A stretch of DNA of 64,000 nucleotides, taken from contig UQZN01000005.1 in NCBI GenBank assembly GCA_900545535.1, positions 66,938 to 130,937 on the forward strand, written 5' to 3'. Each line of letters opens with the position of its first letter. Position 1 is the first letter of the stretch. Below, in pieces: positions 62,431 through 64,000 of this stretch. The notes beneath the pieces were generated by a model. It did not search any database and was not told where the DNA came from. It was given only the letters and a program-made list of their open reading frames with translations. Source of the DNA: an uncultured Phascolarctobacterium sp. (GTDB lineage Bacteria; Bacillota; Negativicutes; Acidaminococcales; Acidaminococcaceae). The position numbers were made by a program, and so were the translations under genes.

Positions 62431-63369
62431 TTGAATATTGTTGAAGGCGTATTAAATAATTCTCGGTTGGCATTGTCCAAAGCTATAACTGCTGTAGAAA
62501 ACGAGTATGATAATGCTGTTGAAATAATGACAGCTATTTATCCCCACACCGGTAATGCTTATGTCGTCGGAATCACCGGACCTCCGGGCGCCGGCAAAAG
62601 TACTTTGACCGATAAACTTGCTAAAGAATACCGTAAACGCGGTAAAACAGTTGGTATTATTGCAATTGATCCTACCAGCCCGTTTTCTGGCGGCGCTATT
62701 TTAGGTGACCGCATCAGAATGCTGGATCTTACTGCAGATGAAGGTATCTTCGTTCGTTCTATGGCTACACGCGGAAGTTTAGGCGGATTGTCACAAAAAG
62801 CGGGCGATGCTGTTAAATTGATGGATGCATATGGTTTTGATGTTATCATCGTTGAAACTGTTGGCGTCGGTCAGTCTGAAGTAGATATTGTTAAAACTGC
62901 TGATACTACAATGGTTGTCGTTATTCCTGGTATGGGTGATGATATCCAGGCTATCAAAGCAGGCATACTTGAGATCGGTGACCTTTTCACGATCAATAAA
63001 GCTGACCGTGAAGGTACAGATAAGCTGAACATTGAAATAGAAATGATGTTGGAATTAAACCCCGAGCATGTTGGCTGGCGTCCTCCTATCAATCGGACTG
63101 TCGCCAGTAAGGGTGAAGGTATAGAGGCCGTTGTTGACTCTATTGAAGAGCACAGGGCATATTTGATTGAATCTGGTGAATTAAGTAAAATCCGTAAAGC
63201 CCGTATTAAAAACGAGGTTACGGCAATGCTTAATGACAGAGTCAATCGTTACATCGACAAAAATGTGGTAGCAACTTCTGAATTTGATGTTTTGGTTGAA
63301 AAACTGCAAGTTCGTGAAATTGAGCCGTATTCCGTTGTCGCTGACATTGTTGGTAAAGTTTTAAGATAA
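62431..63369 (+). CDS. meaB: MeaB-type GTPase, second copy
   Basis: 312 residues, TTG start after AAGGCGGTG. Walker A is GPPGAGKST (about 49-57), then AIDPTSPFSGGAILGDR, ETVGVGQSEVDIV, and NKAD. It probably serves the split mutase. It is shorter than the 12949 copy and of the compact MeaB type. Confidence 0.93.
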   Translation: MNIVEGVLNNSRLALSKAITAVENEYDNAVEIMTAIYPHTGNAYVVGITGPPGAGKSTLTDKLAKEYRKRGKTVGIIAIDPTSPFSGGAILGDRIRMLDLTADEGIFVRSMATRGSLGGLSQKAGDAVKLMDAYGFDVIIVETVGVGQSEVDIVKTADTTMVVVIPGMGDDIQAIKAGILEIGDLFTINKADREGTDKLNIEIEMMLELNPEHVGWRPPINRTVASKGEGIEAVVDSIEEHRAYLIESGELSKIRKARIKNEVTAMLNDRVNRYIDKNVVATSEFDVLVEKLQVREIEPYSVVADIVGKVLR

Positions 63370-63404
63370 AACAGCCAAAAATTACTTTTTAGGAGGAATT
63401 AGAA

Positions 63405-63821
63405 ATGTTTAAAACAATTTGTGTTGACCATGTAGGCATTGCTTGCAAAGATTTGGACGTATCCAAAAAATTCTACACTGAAGTTCTTGGTTTAACTTGC
63501 ACTGGTGAAGAAGCAGTTCCTGAACAAGGCGTAAAAACTGTATTCATTCCCTGCGGCGAAACTTTGCTTGAGCTCCTCGTTGATATCACTGAAAATAACG
63601 ATGGCCCTATCGGCAAATACATCGCTAAAAACGGCCAAGGTATCCAACATATCGCTGTTCGCGTTGACGACATCCAAGCTGCTATCGATGGCTGCATCGA
63701 AAAAGGCGCTGCTATGATCGACAAAGCTCCTCGCGGTGGTGCTGGCGGAATGGATATTGCTTTCGTTCATCCTAAATCCGTAGGCATTTTGCTTGAGCTC
63801 TGCGCTCCGGCAAAAAAATAA
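63405..63821 (+). CDS. mce: Methylmalonyl-CoA epimerase
   Basis: 138 residues of the glyoxalase/VOC fold. Metal ligands are in VDHVGIAC, GIQHIAVRV, and GILLELC. It interconverts (S)- and (R)-methylmalonyl-CoA, linking the mutase to the decarboxylase next door. Start after AGGAGG. Confidence 0.95.
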   Translation: MFKTICVDHVGIACKDLDVSKKFYTEVLGLTCTGEEAVPEQGVKTVFIPCGETLLELLVDITENNDGPIGKYIAKNGQGIQHIAVRVDDIQAAIDGCIEKGAAMIDKAPRGGAGGMDIAFVHPKSVGILLELCAPAKK

Positions 63822-63841
63822 TTCCGTAAAATACGGAATTA
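63821..63841 (+). other. Short inverted repeat after epimerase
   Basis: AATTCCGTA/TACGGAATT around AAA, just beyond the stop, with no T tract. Probably a weak processing or stability element. Confidence 0.4.
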
Positions 63842-63967
63842 AAGAAATCTTTGTAAAAGATTTTATTTTTAAGTTGTTACATACTGCACGGATGCGGATC
63901 AAGGTGTCTGCATCCGCGTAGATGTATATAAAATAAGGTTCTCCCAATAATGATGGAGGTGTAAGAT

Positions 63968-64000
63968 TTGTCTACTCAAGCAAAAATTGAGAAAATGCTC
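63968..64000 (+). CDS. mmdA: Start of methylmalonyl-CoA decarboxylase/carboxyltransferase alpha subunit (partial)
   Basis: A TTG start after TGGAGGTG opens a reading frame that runs off the window after 11 codons (MSTQAKIEKML). The sequence is too short to identify by itself; the order mutase-epimerase-decarboxylase and similar N-termini of MmdA/PccB-type subunits suggest the call. Confidence 0.5.
   Translation, partial: MSTQAKIEKML

Overview
The window reads as a chromosome segment of a diderm Firmicute of the class Negativicutes, most likely an Acidaminococcaceae/Phascolarctobacterium-like succinate-to-propionate fermenter. The pointers are an outer-membrane porin with an N-terminal SLH domain (35494-36717), type V autotransporters with C-terminal barrels, clostridial-type RNA regulation (T-box, cobalamin and NiCo riboswitches), sigma-A promoters, an [FeFe] hydrogenase operon, and two methylmalonyl-CoA mutase systems with a CoA transferase. 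The genus is an inference.

Layout. 1-7820: tRNA-Gly, then the protein-quality block tig-clpP-clpX-lon-engB and an AbrB-type membrane protein. 7821-14912: a cobalamin riboswitch with a long two-terminator leader, then mutA-mutB-meaB and two small unknown genes. 14913-17844: a MATE exporter whose promoter spacer is a perfect CsoR-type palindrome, the convergent csoR gene, a second cobalamin riboswitch that has no gene after it, and a sigma-like gene. 17850-19400: an apparent type I toxin-antitoxin locus (27-residue TxpA/BsrG-like peptide plus antisense RNA) and two inverted copies of a diverged non-coding repeat. 19411-26089: autotransporter, GT8 glycosyltransferase, Xre regulator, broken autotransporter, GT8 glycosyltransferase. 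26180-35328: NiCo-riboswitch-controlled CDF exporter, M14-like deacylase, second MATE exporter, and a five-gene Opp/Nik-type ABC importer behind a third cobalamin riboswitch. 35494-42143: SLH porin, His-rich P1B ATPase, feoAB. 42395-49427: M23 peptidase, bactofilin, T-box-valS, folC, O-antigen-ligase-like protein. 49519-57923: hydrogenase accessory genes and hydCBA. 58118-64000: a long structured leader, propionyl-CoA:succinate CoA transferase, split methylmalonyl-CoA mutase, MeaB, epimerase, and the start of a carboxyltransferase/decarboxylase subunit at the right edge.

How it fits together. The right end encodes most of the succinate/propionyl-CoA cycle: CoA transfer to succinate, mutase, epimerase, decarboxylase. 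The mutases need adenosylcobalamin and therefore cobalt, and the window carries a matching cobalt/corrinoid control network: three cobalamin riboswitches, a likely cobalt or corrinoid importer, and a NiCo riboswitch ahead of an exporter. The hydrogenase operon would dispose of reducing equivalents.

Most notable. (1) The two cobalamin leaders at 7864-8428 and 16701-17223 share promoter layout, aptamer, terminator, and a distal hairpin with an identical octaloop plus second terminator. One precedes mutAB; the other ends without a gene and looks like a B12-gated non-coding RNA. (2) A compact type I toxin-antitoxin locus at 18059-18406 in which toxin mRNA and antisense RNA appear to start with the same 14 bases.
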